A DNA stretch of 64,000 nt, taken from assembly GCF_018531465.1 (NCBI RefSeq), contig NZ_JAHDTF010000032.1, forward strand, positions 62,001 to 126,000, given 5' to 3'. This document shows, one piece after another, positions 7,775 through 16,081 of the stretch. The notes beneath the pieces were generated by a model. The model saw nothing but the letters and a program-made list of their open reading frames with translations. It did not search any database and had not been told where the DNA came from. The DNA is from Sphaerisporangium fuscum (lineage in GTDB: Bacteria; Actinomycetota; Actinomycetes; Streptosporangiales; Streptosporangiaceae). The position numbers were made by a program, and so were the translations under genes. Every line of letters begins with the position of its first letter. Position 1 is the stretch's first letter.

Positions 7775-9186
7775 CGCCGGTCTCCTTCCGTGCGGTTCCA
7801 CCAGTCGCGGAACGACTCCTCGGGCACCTGCGGCACGTCGCGCGTCTCGGTCCACGCCGCGCCCGGCCCCGGCAGGCGCCGCTTGGGCACCAGGCGGCGG
7901 AACCGCGAGGCGAGGCGCTGGGCGCGCTCCAGCCGCACCGGCTTGTCGAGCACCCACCCGGCGGCCCTGAGCCCGAGGCGTTCGGCCGGGGCGTGCGGCG
8001 ACCTGGCCCTCAGGTGGACGAGCACCTCCGGGATGTCGATCGCGACCGGGCACACGTCGTAGCAGGCGCCGCAGAGGCTGGAGGCATACGGCAAGGAGGC
8101 GTCCAGCTCCGATGTCATCCCGCGCAGCTGCGGGGTGAGGATCGCGCCGATCGGCCCCGGGTAGACCGAGCCGTAGGCGTGCCCGCCGACCCGCTCGTAC
8201 ACCGGGCAGACGTTGAGGCAGGCCGAGCAGCGGATGCAGCGCAGCGCCTGCCGCCCGATCTCGTCGGCCAGCACCGTCGTCCGGCCGTTGTCGAGCAGCA
8301 CCAGGTGGAACTCCTGGCCCTCGGCGCCGGCCGTCCACGTGGAGGTGTAGGGATTCATCCGCTCGCCCGTGGAGCTCCTGGGGAGCAGTTGCAGGAACAC
8401 CTCCAGGTCGCGCCAGGTCGGCAGGATCTTCTCGATGCCGACCACGCTGATCAGCGTCTTCGGCAGCGTGAGGCACATGCGGCCGTTGCCCTCGGACTCC
8501 AGCACGACCAGGGTGCCGGTCTCGGCGATCATGAAGTTGGCGCCGGAGATGCCGACCTTGGTGGCGAGGAAGCGCTCGCGCAGGTGGAGCCGGGCGGCCT
8601 CGGCGAGCGTCCTGGGGTCGTCGCTCAGGCCCTCGGGGGCCGGTCGTCCCCACTCGGCCATGTGCTCGCGGAAGATCTCCCGGATCTCCGACCGGTTGCG
8701 GTGGATCGCCGGCACGAGGATGTGGGACGGCCAGTCGTTCCCGAGCTGCACGATCAGTTCGGCGAGGTCGGTCTCGTACGCCGTGATGCCCTCGCTCGCC
8801 AGGGCGTCGTTGAGGCCGATCTCCTGGGTCGCCATCGACTTGACCTTGACCACCTCGGTCTCACCGGTGGCCCTGACGAGGTCGGTGACGATGCGGTTGG
8901 CCTCGGCGGCGTCGGCGGCCCAGTGGACGTGGCCGCCCGCCCTGGTGACCGCCTCCTCCATCTGGAGCAGGTGACGGTCGAGGTGGCGGAGCGTCTCGTC
9001 CTTGATCGCCTTGCCTGCCGCGCGCAGCTCCTGCCAGTCGGGCAGCTCACCGACGACGGCCGCCCGCTTGGCCCGGATCGTGTGGGTCGCCTTGCGGAGG
9101 TTGAACCTCAGCTGGGAGTTCCGCAGGGCCTTCTCGGCGTTGCGCGGGAAGGACGGCATTCCGAGGAACGCGCTCGCGCCGCTCAT
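7771..9186 (-). CDS. lutB: Lactate utilisation iron-sulfur protein B
   Basis: 471 residues: an N-terminal LUD domain (motif GISGANFMIAETGTLVV around residues 212-228), then a ferredoxin-like region with two 4Fe-4S cysteine sets, CIRCSACLNVCP at 317-328 and CGACYDVCP at 372-380. LutB shuttles electrons in the LutABC lactate oxidation complex. The frame is open far upstream, but the ATG at 9186 overlaps the lutA stop as ATGA and gives the family length, so I take that start. The C-terminal tail after residue 400 is basic and ends at the lutC overlap. Confidence 0.95.
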   Translation of the reverse strand: MSGASAFLGMPSFPRNAEKALRNSQLRFNLRKATHTIRAKRAAVVGELPDWQELRAAGKAIKDETLRHLDRHLLQMEEAVTRAGGHVHWAADAAEANRIVTDLVRATGETEVVKVKSMATQEIGLNDALASEGITAYETDLAELIVQLGNDWPSHILVPAIHRNRSEIREIFREHMAEWGRPAPEGLSDDPRTLAEAARLHLRERFLATKVGISGANFMIAETGTLVVLESEGNGRMCLTLPKTLISVVGIEKILPTWRDLEVFLQLLPRSSTGERMNPYTSTWTAGAEGQEFHLVLLDNGRTTVLADEIGRQALRCIRCSACLNVCPVYERVGGHAYGSVYPGPIGAILTPQLRGMTSELDASLPYASSLCGACYDVCPVAIDIPEVLVHLRARSPHAPAERLGLRAAGWVLDKPVRLERAQRLASRFRRLVPKRRLPGPGAAWTETRDVPQVPEESFRDWWNRTEGDRR

Positions 9187-9986
9187 CGCGCCTCCTCGCC
9201 GAGGGCCGGAGGGACGTCGGCCTCGGTGGCGGCGAGGATCTCGGCCAGGTGCATGATCCGCACTCCGCTGCGCATGCGGCTGAGCGTGCCCCCGATGTGC
9301 ATCAGGCAGGAGTTGTCGGCGGCGCACAGGACCTCGGCCCCACTGGCCACGATGTTGCCGACCTTGTCGGCGCACATGGCGGCGGAGACGCCGGGGTTCT
9401 TGACCGCGAAGGTGCCCCCGAAGCCGCAGCACTCCTCCGCGCCCGCCAGAGGGACGAGCTCCAGGCCGCGGACGCTCCGCAGAAGCGTGAGAGGGCGGTC
9501 GCCGACGCGCAGGCCGCGGAGGGAGTGGCACGTCGGGTGGTAGGTCACCCGGTGCGGGAAATACGCGCCGACGTCGGTCACGCCGAGGACGTCCACCAGG
9601 AACTCCGACAGGTCGTACACCTTGGGCGTCACCCGCTCCACGGCCTCGGCGAACGGTGAGCGGCCGCCGTGGGCTCCGGCGAAGGCCCCCGCGCGCGTCG
9701 CGCCCATGCCGGCCGCCAGCTTGGGGTACTGCTCGCGCACCATCGCCGCGCACGATCCGGACGGCGCCACCACCGCCTCGTACCCCTCGAAGACCGAAAG
9801 GAAGTGGCGTGCCAGCCGCACCCCCTCGTCGCGGTAACCGGTGTTGACGTGCATCTGGCCGCAACAGGTCTGCGCGACCGGGAAGTCCACCTCGCAGCCG
9901 AGGCGGCGCAGCAGCCTCACCACGGCCTTCCCCGTGCCGGGGAAGAGCGTGTCGTTGACGCAGGTGATGAACAGGGCGACCCGCAT
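9183..9986 (-). CDS. lutA: Lactate utilisation protein A (cysteine-rich CCG domains)
   Basis: 267 residues with the two CCG cysteine-rich domains of the LutA/GlcF/HdrB family. The first has TCCGQMHVNTGY near residue 40; the second has YHPTCHSLRG near 150 and ECCGFGGTFAVKNP near 190. These bind an iron-sulfur cluster and accept electrons during L-lactate oxidation. First gene of the lutABC operon, transcribed away from the FadR-type regulator at 10114. The divergent region holds two palindromes that should control it. Confidence 0.95.
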   Translation of the reverse strand: MRVALFITCVNDTLFPGTGKAVVRLLRRLGCEVDFPVAQTCCGQMHVNTGYRDEGVRLARHFLSVFEGYEAVVAPSGSCAAMVREQYPKLAAGMGATRAGAFAGAHGGRSPFAEAVERVTPKVYDLSEFLVDVLGVTDVGAYFPHRVTYHPTCHSLRGLRVGDRPLTLLRSVRGLELVPLAGAEECCGFGGTFAVKNPGVSAAMCADKVGNIVASGAEVLCAADNSCLMHIGGTLSRMRSGVRIMHLAEILAATEADVPPALGEEAR

Positions 9987-10058
9987 CGCAACCTTTCCTC
10001 GTGCCGTATCGAGTCGTTCTCGCCCTCGGTTCCCGGCTCCCGGTGGGAGCCGGCCGAG

Positions 10059-10090
10059 TATGGTCAGACCATAAGTATGGTCTGACCATA
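10059..10090. promoter_or_regulatory. Tandem FadR-type operators between lutABC and its regulator
   Basis: Two 15-bp palindromes, TATGGTCAGACCATA (10059-10073) and TATGGTCTGACCATA (10076-10090), differ only at the central base and lie with centres 17 bp apart in the divergent promoter region. They fit the TGGTCNGACCA-type core bound by FadR-subfamily GntR regulators such as LldR/LutR. The adjacent divergent regulator is the obvious candidate to bind them, controlling lutABC and itself. Assignment of the ligand (lactate) is inferred from context. Confidence 0.88.
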
Positions 10091-10113
10091 CTCCAGGCGG
10101 AAGGGACGGTCAC

Positions 10114-10809
10114 GTGGCGGACAAGGAACGGCGGACGCGCGCGTTCGAGGAAGTGCTCTTCCAGATCGAGCGGCGGATCACCGACGACGGGCTGCGGGTC
10201 GGAGACCGTCTCCCTGGCGAGCGGCAACTGGCCGAGCAGTTGCAGGTGAGCCGGGCGTCCGTCCGGGAGGCGCTACGGGTGCTGGAGACGCTCGGGGTGC
10301 TGTCGTCGCAGGTGGGCCGGGGGCCGGACGCGGGCGCGGTGCTCACCTCCCGTCCCGACAGCGCGCTGACCGACCTGCTGCGGCTGAGCCTCGGGCTGTC
10401 GAGCCTGACGATGCGCGAGGTGGTCGACACCCGGCTCATGATCGAACGCTGGTCGGCCGAGCAGGCGGCGCGGCGGGCCGCCCTGGCGCCGTCCGGACTG
10501 AAGGCGGTGACGGCCGCGATGCTCGCCATGGAGGCGGCCACCGGCGCGGAGGAGTTCGTCCGGCACGACATGGCGTTCCACGCGGCCATCGCCGAGGCCT
10601 CCGGCAACCGGTTCATCGCCGCCGTCATGCGCGCCCTGCGCGGGGCGATGCGCAGGTACGCCATCGAGGCCGTCGAGCGCCTCGGCGACACCGCCGTCCT
10701 GCGGGAGGACCACCGCCGCATCCACGCGGCGATCACAACGGGCGACGCGGCCGCCGCCGTGGAAGCCGTCACCGCCCACCTGGCCCACGCCTATCCGGAG
10801 CTGTTCTGA
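10114..10809 (+). CDS. FadR/GntR-family transcriptional regulator, probable repressor of lutABC
   Basis: 231 residues: N-terminal winged helix with LPGERQLAEQLQVSRASVREALRVLE (shown here as positions 33-58; recognition helix around VSRASVREAL), and a C-terminal all-helical FCD ligand domain. Metal-ligand type residues are visible in DTRLMIE, FHAAIAEASGN and DHRRIHAAI. GTG start at 10114, 24 bp after the second palindrome. By analogy with LutR/LldR it would release the operators when lactate is present. Confidence 0.9.
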   Translation: MADKERRTRAFEEVLFQIERRITDDGLRVGDRLPGERQLAEQLQVSRASVREALRVLETLGVLSSQVGRGPDAGAVLTSRPDSALTDLLRLSLGLSSLTMREVVDTRLMIERWSAEQAARRAALAPSGLKAVTAAMLAMEAATGAEEFVRHDMAFHAAIAEASGNRFIAAVMRALRGAMRRYAIEAVERLGDTAVLREDHRRIHAAITTGDAAAAVEAVTAHLAHAYPELF

Positions 10810-10888
10810 AGGGAGATCGGGATCTCGACCGAGGTTGGTAGAACGTGTTCTAATTGCGGGCGCTGGGTCTACCTCTGGAGGGGCGGAT

Positions 10889-11908
10889 ATGAGCGGTGAT
10901 CTGAAGCTCGGGCTCAACCTCGGTTACTGGCAGCGTGGCGCCGACGACGCGACCGAGGTGGTCCGGACGGCGGAGCGGCTGGGGTACGACTCGGTGTGGA
11001 CGGCCGAGGCGTACGGGTCGGACGCGTTCACGCCGCTCGCCTGGTACGGCGCCCGGACCAGCAGGATCAAGCTCGGCACCAGCGTCGTGCAGATCTCGGC
11101 GCGCACCCCCGTGGCCACCGCGATGACCGCGATGACGCTCGACCACCTGACCGGCGGGCGGCTGCTGCTCGGCGTCGGCGCCTCCGGGCCGCAGGTCGTG
11201 GAGGGCTGGTACGGCAGGCCGTTCCCCAAGCCGCTCGCCCGCACCCGCGAGTACGTCGACATCATGCGCAAGGTGTGGCGGCGTGAGGAACCCGTCACCA
11301 GCGACGGCCCGCACTACCCGCTCCCCTACCCCGGCGGCGCCGGCCTCGGCAAGCCGCTGAAGCTGATCACCCATCCCCTGCGGCCGGAGATCCCGGTCTA
11401 CCTCGGCGCGGAGGGACCGAAGAACGTCGCCCTCGCCGCCGAGATCGCCCACGGCTGGCTGCCGCTGTTCGTCTTCCCCGAGAAGATCGTGAGCATGTAC
11501 GGCGAGGCGCTGAACGGCGCCGGGCCCGGCTTCGACATCGCGGCGATGGTCATGGTGGTGATCACCGACGACGTCCGGGCCGCACTGGACGGCGTGAAGA
11601 TGATGCTGACGCTCTACATCGGCGGCATGGGCGCCAAGAGCCGCAACTTCCACGCCGACATCGTGGGCCGGATGGGCTTCGCCGACGCGGCGCGCAAGAT
11701 CCAGGAGCTGTACCTCGCGGGCCGCAAGGACGAGGCGTTCCACGCGATCCCGGACGAGCTCGCCGACGGCATCTCACTGGTCGGGCCGATCGGCCGGATC
11801 CGCGAGCGGCTGCAACTGTGGCGCGACAGCCCGGTGACGAACCTGCTGGTCATGGGACCGCGCGACGAGCCGGACCTCCGGGCGATCCGGGACCTGGTCC
11901 TCGGCTGA
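10889..11908 (+). CDS. LLM-class (luciferase-like) F420-dependent oxidoreductase
   Basis: 339 residues with the TIM-barrel signature of bacterial luciferase-like F420/flavin oxidoreductases: LGLNLGYW at the N-terminus, AERLGYDSVWTAEAYGSDAFTPLA, and LDHLTGGRLLLGVGASGPQVVEGWYG in the middle, all typical of the LLM F420 branch. Substrate not predictable. The ATG at 10889 follows a GGAGGGG ribosome site; in-frame codons upstream from 10835 are unlikely coding. It lies 79 bp after the lut regulator on the same strand, so read-through is possible, but a functional link is not evident. Confidence 0.88.
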   Translation: MSGDLKLGLNLGYWQRGADDATEVVRTAERLGYDSVWTAEAYGSDAFTPLAWYGARTSRIKLGTSVVQISARTPVATAMTAMTLDHLTGGRLLLGVGASGPQVVEGWYGRPFPKPLARTREYVDIMRKVWRREEPVTSDGPHYPLPYPGGAGLGKPLKLITHPLRPEIPVYLGAEGPKNVALAAEIAHGWLPLFVFPEKIVSMYGEALNGAGPGFDIAAMVMVVITDDVRAALDGVKMMLTLYIGGMGAKSRNFHADIVGRMGFADAARKIQELYLAGRKDEAFHAIPDELADGISLVGPIGRIRERLQLWRDSPVTNLLVMGPRDEPDLRAIRDLVLG

Positions 11909-11974
11909 GACCCGTCAGGCGGGAGCGTCCCTGCCCGGCATCGGCCTCGCGCAGGCTCCGCGTCCCGGCGCCTC

Positions 11975-12010
11975 CGGCGGGGCCCTCACCCCCCGAGCAG
12001 GGCCCCGCCG
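11975..12010. terminator. Bidirectional hairpin terminator
   Basis: Perfect 12-bp inverted repeat CGGCGGGGCCCT / AGGGCCCCGCCG with a 12-base loop, placed between the convergent LLM oxidoreductase and the CU044_5270-type gene. It can serve both strands. Confidence 0.8.
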
Positions 12011-12016
12011 CACCGC

Positions 12017-13255
12017 TCAGTCGCCCGGGTGCTCACCGAGCCGGTCGACCCAGCCCATGCCCTCGTACGCCAGCCGCAGGCCGTCGGATCCCTCTCCGGA
12101 CCGCACTTCGTAGCCGAGCAACCGTCCCGTCCCGTCGTCCACGATCAGCCGGGACTCGTCACCGCCTTCGCCGCCCTTGTCCGCCCGCTTGAGCGCCAGG
12201 CCCTGGCCGGTCCGGCCGAGGGCGTCGGTGACCTCTCCCAACGTCGTGATCCCGGGCTGCTCGGCCAGCACCCGGTAGAGGGCGGCGCGGGTCCCCGGGG
12301 AGAGCGGACCGGACAGCAGGTCCTGGGCCGTCGACCAGACGTAGTCGGTGAAGTCCGGGACGCCGTCCCCCCAGTCCTTGTCCGCCTCCTCGCCGCGCAG
12401 CCGCCGCAGCAGGCTCTCCAGCTCCCCCTTGTCCGTCGGCAGGTCGAGCAGTTGCCTGACGGTGTACCGATGGGTGCCGATGCTGAAGTAGAGCTGTATG
12501 TCGTAGTCGCTGGTCGTGGGCTTGTCCTCGGTCAGCGACGGGGAACCCGCCTCCTTCCACTTCTGCTCGTCGGCGTCGGAGGCGAAGGTCACCTTCGGGT
12601 CCAGGTTGACGACGGTACGGCTGGACCCGCCCTTCTCGCGGGCGTACCACGAGTCCTGCGAGACGGCGGTGGTCGCCGAGAACGGCGGCTTCCTGCTCCT
12701 CAGCTCGATGATCTTCTGCCTGTACTCCTTGCGCAGGGCCGCGGCCTCGCCGGAGTCGGAGTCGACCTCCTTGAGCTTGTCCTCCAACTCCCTCGCCAGG
12801 GCCTTCACGTCGGCGTTGTCCTTGGTCGTCTGCCTGACCGGCTGGACGGTGCGCTCCCGGGTGTACCAGTACGCGCCCGAGGCGGCAGGTTCACGAGCGG
12901 CCGTCGCGGCGGCGGCCAGCAGGACGGACCGGGCGTCCAGGCGCCGGGGGGCCGTGCTCGCGCCGCCGCTCGCGGAGACCGACGAGCGAACCGCGCCGAC
13001 CGCGCCGGAGGGCGAGCCCGTGGAGACGAGCTGGGGGACGGCGATCACGGCCGCGGCGAGCCCGGCCACGGCCGTACCGGCGATCAGCAGGAGCGGGCGG
13101 CGGCGCTGTGGCACCGGGAACCTCCGGGAGGGTTCGGGGACGCGGGGGGTGCGGAACGCGTGGGCCAGGTCGCGCTCGCGCCGCCGCCGGTAGGAGTCGT
13201 CGATGAGCGCGTCGGGGCGCAGTGAGGTGACCATGTCGTCGACCGAGTCGTTCAT
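12017..13255 (-). CDS. CU044_5270-type membrane-anchored protein paired with ECF sigma factor
   Basis: 412 residues: a cytoplasmic N-terminus with Arg-rich RRRRERDLAHAF near 24-35, a single transmembrane helix at about 54-74, then an extracytoplasmic domain with a long charged coiled region (about 155-190). The layout matches the actinobacterial CU044_5270 family, always encoded with an ECF sigma factor; an anti-sigma or signal-sensing role is presumed but unproven. Its ATG overlaps the sigma-factor stop (ATGA). The conserved N-terminal stretch before the membrane helix is where a sigma factor could bind. Confidence 0.8.
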   Translation of the reverse strand: MNDSVDDMVTSLRPDALIDDSYRRRRERDLAHAFRTPRVPEPSRRFPVPQRRRPLLLIAGTAVAGLAAAVIAVPQLVSTGSPSGAVGAVRSSVSASGGASTAPRRLDARSVLLAAAATAAREPAASGAYWYTRERTVQPVRQTTKDNADVKALARELEDKLKEVDSDSGEAAALRKEYRQKIIELRSRKPPFSATTAVSQDSWYAREKGGSSRTVVNLDPKVTFASDADEQKWKEAGSPSLTEDKPTTSDYDIQLYFSIGTHRYTVRQLLDLPTDKGELESLLRRLRGEEADKDWGDGVPDFTDYVWSTAQDLLSGPLSPGTRAALYRVLAEQPGITTLGEVTDALGRTGQGLALKRADKGGEGGDESRLIVDDGTGRLLGYEVRSGEGSDGLRLAYEGMGWVDRLGEHPGD

Positions 13256-13764
13256 GCCTGTTCCTGAAGGGTGATCGAGAGGGCGGGGTTGAGCGCGCGC
13301 TCCAGCCGGCGGCGTGCGCGGTGCAGCCGGACGCTGTAGGTGCGGGCGGTGCAGCCGGCCACCTGGGCGGCCTCGGCGGGGGTCAGCCCGTACCAGCTGG
13401 CGAGGACGACCGCTTCGACGTCCTTGTCCCGCATGCCGGCGAGGACGGCGAGAGCGGAATGGCGATCGGTGACCCGGTCGGCGACGTCACCCTCGGCGAA
13501 GGAGCTCATCTCGGCCAGCCGCGCGGCCAGCTCCTCGCTGCGCAGCCGCCGTACGCGCTGGTTGCGCAGCAGGTTGCGGGTCACGCCCAGCAGCCACGGC
13601 AGGGGCGGGTCGGGCAGGTCGTCCAAGCGCCGCCAGGCGACCAGGAAGGTCTCGCTGGCCAGGTCCTCCGCCATGGCACGCTCGGCCCGCAGCAGGGCGT
13701 AGCCCAGCACGCTCCGGTAGTGCCGGTCGTAGAGGTTGGTGAATCGTTCTTGGGGATCGTCCAC
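13252..13764 (-). CDS. RNA polymerase ECF sigma factor
   Basis: 170 residues with sigma region 2 (YDRHYRSVLGYALLRAERAMAEDLASETFLVAWRR, positions about 13-47) and region 4 (ASWYGLTPAEAAQVAGCTARTYSVRLHRARRRLE, about 122-155). No anti-sigma zinc-binding gene accompanies it; the partner is the membrane-anchored CU044_5270-type protein downstream, overlapping by four bases. GTG start at 13764; an ATG two bases upstream is in another frame. The ribosome-binding site is weak. Confidence 0.92.
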   Translation of the reverse strand: MDDPQERFTNLYDRHYRSVLGYALLRAERAMAEDLASETFLVAWRRLDDLPDPPLPWLLGVTRNLLRNQRVRRLRSEELAARLAEMSSFAEGDVADRVTDRHSALAVLAGMRDKDVEAVVLASWYGLTPAEAAQVAGCTARTYSVRLHRARRRLERALNPALSITLQEQA

Positions 13765-13965
13765 ATCAAGAACTGTTTCGAAGGACCCTGCTGATTACCG
13801 CCACTTTGACCTATCTTGTCGGCCCCTTCGTCGGCCCAGGTCAGGAGCCTGGAGAACGCGAAGATCGTGGTCCCCGCGCCAGGGCGGGCGACATCGGGGT
13901 TTCGCCGTACCGGGAGTCCCGCCTTTCGCTAGCGTCGCTTACGTCCCGTACGAGAGGAACTTCGG

Positions 13966-14652
13966 ATGCGACGACTCCCGTCCGCTCTCGCCGCAGTACT
14001 GGCCGCGGCCTCGCTTCTCCCCTCGCCGGCCTCGGCGCGGGCCGGCGGGCACGGGAGCGCGGGCGTCAAGGGACAGGCGACCTTCTACGAGTTGCGGTCC
14101 GGGGGCGGCAACTGCTCCTACCTCACGCCTCCGGCCGACGGGCTCTACGTGGCGCTCTCCCCCGGCGAGTACGCCGGCGCCGCCGCCTGCGGCGGGTACC
14201 TGGACGTCACCGGGCCGCGCGGGACCGTCCGGGTAAAGGTGGTCGACCAGTGCCCGGAATGCGCCAGGGGGCAGCTCGACCTGAGCCGCGCCGCGTTCGC
14301 CCGTATCGCGGACCCAGGCAAGGGCACGGCGGGGGTGACCTACCGTCCGGTGCGGGACCCGCGGGTCGGCGCGCCGCTCTCCTTCCGCGTGAAGGAGGGG
14401 TCGTCCCGATGGTGGCTGGCGCTGCTGGTGATCGACCACGGCAACCCGCTCAGGTCCGTGGAGGTGCGGGGCACGGACGGCGGGTGGCACAAGCTCGCCC
14501 GCACCGACTACAACTACTGGATCGCCTCGTCGGGCATGGGCAAGGGCCCTTTCACCGTACGGGTGACCGACTCCCGCGCCCACCGGGCGACCGCCGAGCG
14601 CGTACGGCTGGCGCCGGCCCTGATCCAGCGGGCCGCGGCCACGATGTACTAG
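13966..14652 (+). CDS. Secreted bacterial expansin (EXLX1-like)
   Basis: 228 residues. Signal peptide at 1-24 (MRRLPSALAAVLAAASLLPSP, cleavage after SARA). Residues about 30-120 form a double-psi beta-barrel with GQATFYE, GNCSY, CGGYLDVTGPRG and VKVVDQCPECARGQLDLS, including the catalytic-type Asp in VDQCPEC. Residues about 130-228 form the CBM63-like beta-sandwich. This is the two-domain expansin layout. Expansins loosen cellulose/xylan networks without hydrolysis, which suits a soil or plant-associated actinomycete. It is monocistronic and ends before a strong hairpin. Confidence 0.92.
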   Translation: MRRLPSALAAVLAAASLLPSPASARAGGHGSAGVKGQATFYELRSGGGNCSYLTPPADGLYVALSPGEYAGAAACGGYLDVTGPRGTVRVKVVDQCPECARGQLDLSRAAFARIADPGKGTAGVTYRPVRDPRVGAPLSFRVKEGSSRWWLALLVIDHGNPLRSVEVRGTDGGWHKLARTDYNYWIASSGMGKGPFTVRVTDSRAHRATAERVRLAPALIQRAAATMY

Positions 14653-14717
14653 CGAAGACTCCCCGTCACACCGCTGAGCCGCGGTTCGGCGGCCAGGACG
14701 GTGCGACCGCGAGGTGC

Positions 14718-14771
14718 GGCCACCGGCGAGAGAGGGCGACCAACCCCTAACCCCCTCTCTCGCCGGTGGCC
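14718..14771. terminator. Strong bidirectional hairpin terminator
   Basis: Perfect 19-bp inverted repeat (left arm 14718-14736 starting GGCCACCGGCG, right arm 14753-14771) with a 16-base loop. It lies between the convergent expansin and DszB/SsuA-like genes. Confidence 0.88.
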
Positions 14772-14836
14772 TCAGGCACGGCGGCCATCCTCTCGAGCGC
14801 GCCCCGCTCTCTTCGCCGTACCTGGCCTGTGGGGAT

Positions 14837-15778
14837 TCACACGGCCTGTGCCATGGGCGTCCGCCTGCGGGACTGGGCGCTCCCGAGGGCGGCGTGTTCG
14901 GCCCAGGCGTACACGTCGACGGCCGCGTCGAGGAAGCCGTGGGCCCGCAGGAACCTTTCCTGTTCGGCCAGGAGGCGCAGCCGTTCGGCGGACAGGTCGA
15001 TGGACAGGTCGGGGAGGCGGCGCGGGCCGTCGGGGACCGGCGGGCCGCCGGACTCCCGCCACAGTTCGAGCGCCTGGTCCGGGTGGGCGCCGGCCCACTC
15101 GGCGGCGTCGAGCAGGACGCGCAGGAAGCGCGCGACCACGTCGGGACGGACGTCCAGGAGCAACTGGTCGACGGTGATGGCCCTGAGGGTGCCGTCGTTG
15201 AGCCTGACCCGCCGGTCGGGATGGCCGTCGAGGTCGATCGCGACGCGCAGCCCGTGCCTCTCGGCCGCGCGCAGGGCCGGTTCCCCCTTGACGTACACCG
15301 CGTCGATCTCGCCCCGGGCGAGTGCTTCGAGCAGGGCGGTGGGCGCCTCACCGGGGACGTCGACAAGGCGCGCGTCGTTGAGGGTGAGGCCGCCCGCCCA
15401 CAGGGCTCCCTGGAACCCGCGCAGGGCGGTCGCCCGGGCGATGTCGACCGGCGCGCCGGGGTCGAGGGGGAGGCCGAGCCGGCGCCCCCGCAGATCCTCC
15501 GGCTCGTCGATGGTGACGTACGGGCGGGTCAGGACGGCCTGGCGCTCCTCGGTCCAGGTCAGGCCGATGAGACGGGTGGGGGCGCCGCGCGATCGGGCCC
15601 ACAGCGCGAGGGCGTTGCCGTCCTCGCCGAACAGCGTGCGCGGGCGGTGCTCCCGCACGTCCCGGAGGGGACGGGTGGCGATGCCTTCGGGGCCGAACTC
15701 GTCGTCGAGCCAGCCGAGATCAGCGGCCGTCCCGGTGGCGGTGGGTTCGGGGCGGCGGCTGTACCACAGCTCCTGCAC
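14837..15778 (-). CDS. DszB/SsuA-like sulfur-compound binding protein, no signal peptide
   Basis: 313 residues with the periplasmic-binding-protein fold of the NrtA/SsuA/ThiY group. The closest layout I recognise is DszB, the 2'-hydroxybiphenyl-2-sulfinate desulfinase: shared features are an N-terminal YSxxP, a LIGLT strand, GRRLGLPL, GEIDAVYVKG and a C-terminal LLAEQERFLRAHGFLD. There is no signal peptide, so the protein should be cytoplasmic like DszB. The DszB cysteine in YSNCP is an arginine here (YSRRP, residue 9) and the TRFGG arginine is a leucine, so desulfinase activity by that mechanism is unlikely. No permease or ATPase gene adjoins. A sulfur-type leader peptide lies upstream. Confidence 0.72.
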   Translation of the reverse strand: MQELWYSRRPEPTATGTAADLGWLDDEFGPEGIATRPLRDVREHRPRTLFGEDGNALALWARSRGAPTRLIGLTWTEERQAVLTRPYVTIDEPEDLRGRRLGLPLDPGAPVDIARATALRGFQGALWAGGLTLNDARLVDVPGEAPTALLEALARGEIDAVYVKGEPALRAAERHGLRVAIDLDGHPDRRVRLNDGTLRAITVDQLLLDVRPDVVARFLRVLLDAAEWAGAHPDQALELWRESGGPPVPDGPRRLPDLSIDLSAERLRLLAEQERFLRAHGFLDAAVDVYAWAEHAALGSAQSRRRTPMAQAV

Positions 15779-15893
15779 TGGATTCTCCTGTCGTGGTCGG
15801 TCGGCCGATGGACGTCTCGGGGCGACACAGGGCCCCGGTGACCCGGCAGAGGTCGACGTGACGACGGGAGGTCAGGTAGGCGGTGAGGTCCAC
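15720..15893 (-). CDS. Putative cysteine-containing leader peptide upstream of the sulfur-type gene
   Basis: Small frame starting at a GTG (15893; another GTG at 15902) and ending 59 bases inside the DszB/SsuA-like gene. Its early part reads LTSRRHVDLCRVTGALC, matching the recurrent actinobacterial leader-peptide motif (LTxRRHVDLCRV...C) found before sulfate, sulfonate and cysteine genes, where translation is thought to sense cysteinyl-tRNA or sulfur supply. The motif is at residues 7-23; the remaining C-terminal part is low-complexity and overlaps the next gene, as some uORFs do to couple translation. This supports a sulfur-nutrition role for the downstream gene. Confidence 0.72.
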   Translation of the reverse strand: MDLTAYLTSRRHVDLCRVTGALCRPETSIGRPTTTGESSAGAVVQPPPRTHRHRDGR

Positions 15894-15948
15894 GTTCCCC
15901 ACGGTAGACCGCACAGCCCGTCTTTGCAACTATTCCTACTTGTTAAGC

Positions 15949-16005
15949 ATGAAATTTATCGCGCCAAGCCATCCACAAGTCGTCCCGCCGCCCGGCAAGC
16001 GCTGA
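15949..16005 (+). other. Short open frame upstream of the ATP-grasp gene (uncertain)
   Basis: An 18-codon ATG frame, MKFIAPSHPQVVPPPGKR, ends 76 bases before the ATP-grasp ligase. It sits in an unusually AT-rich patch with no clear ribosome site. It does not resemble the known leader or core of microviridin or TgmA-type precursors and may be chance. Confidence 0.15.
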
Positions 16006-16081
16006 TCAAGTCGCCTCCGCGATGGTGGAGCCGTCGAGAGCGGGGTTGACGTGCCCCGCGCAGGAGCGGAGATCAGCAGCG

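Noticed and set aside
9187..10227. Upstream continuation of the lutB frame.
   Set aside because: It is the shadow of lutA in another frame; the ATGA overlap at 9183-9186 defines the real start.
15949..16005. 18-residue frame as graspetide precursor for the ATP-grasp ligase.
   Set aside because: No leader motif, no Thr/Ser plus Asp/Glu core pattern and no ribosome site; only proximity supports it.
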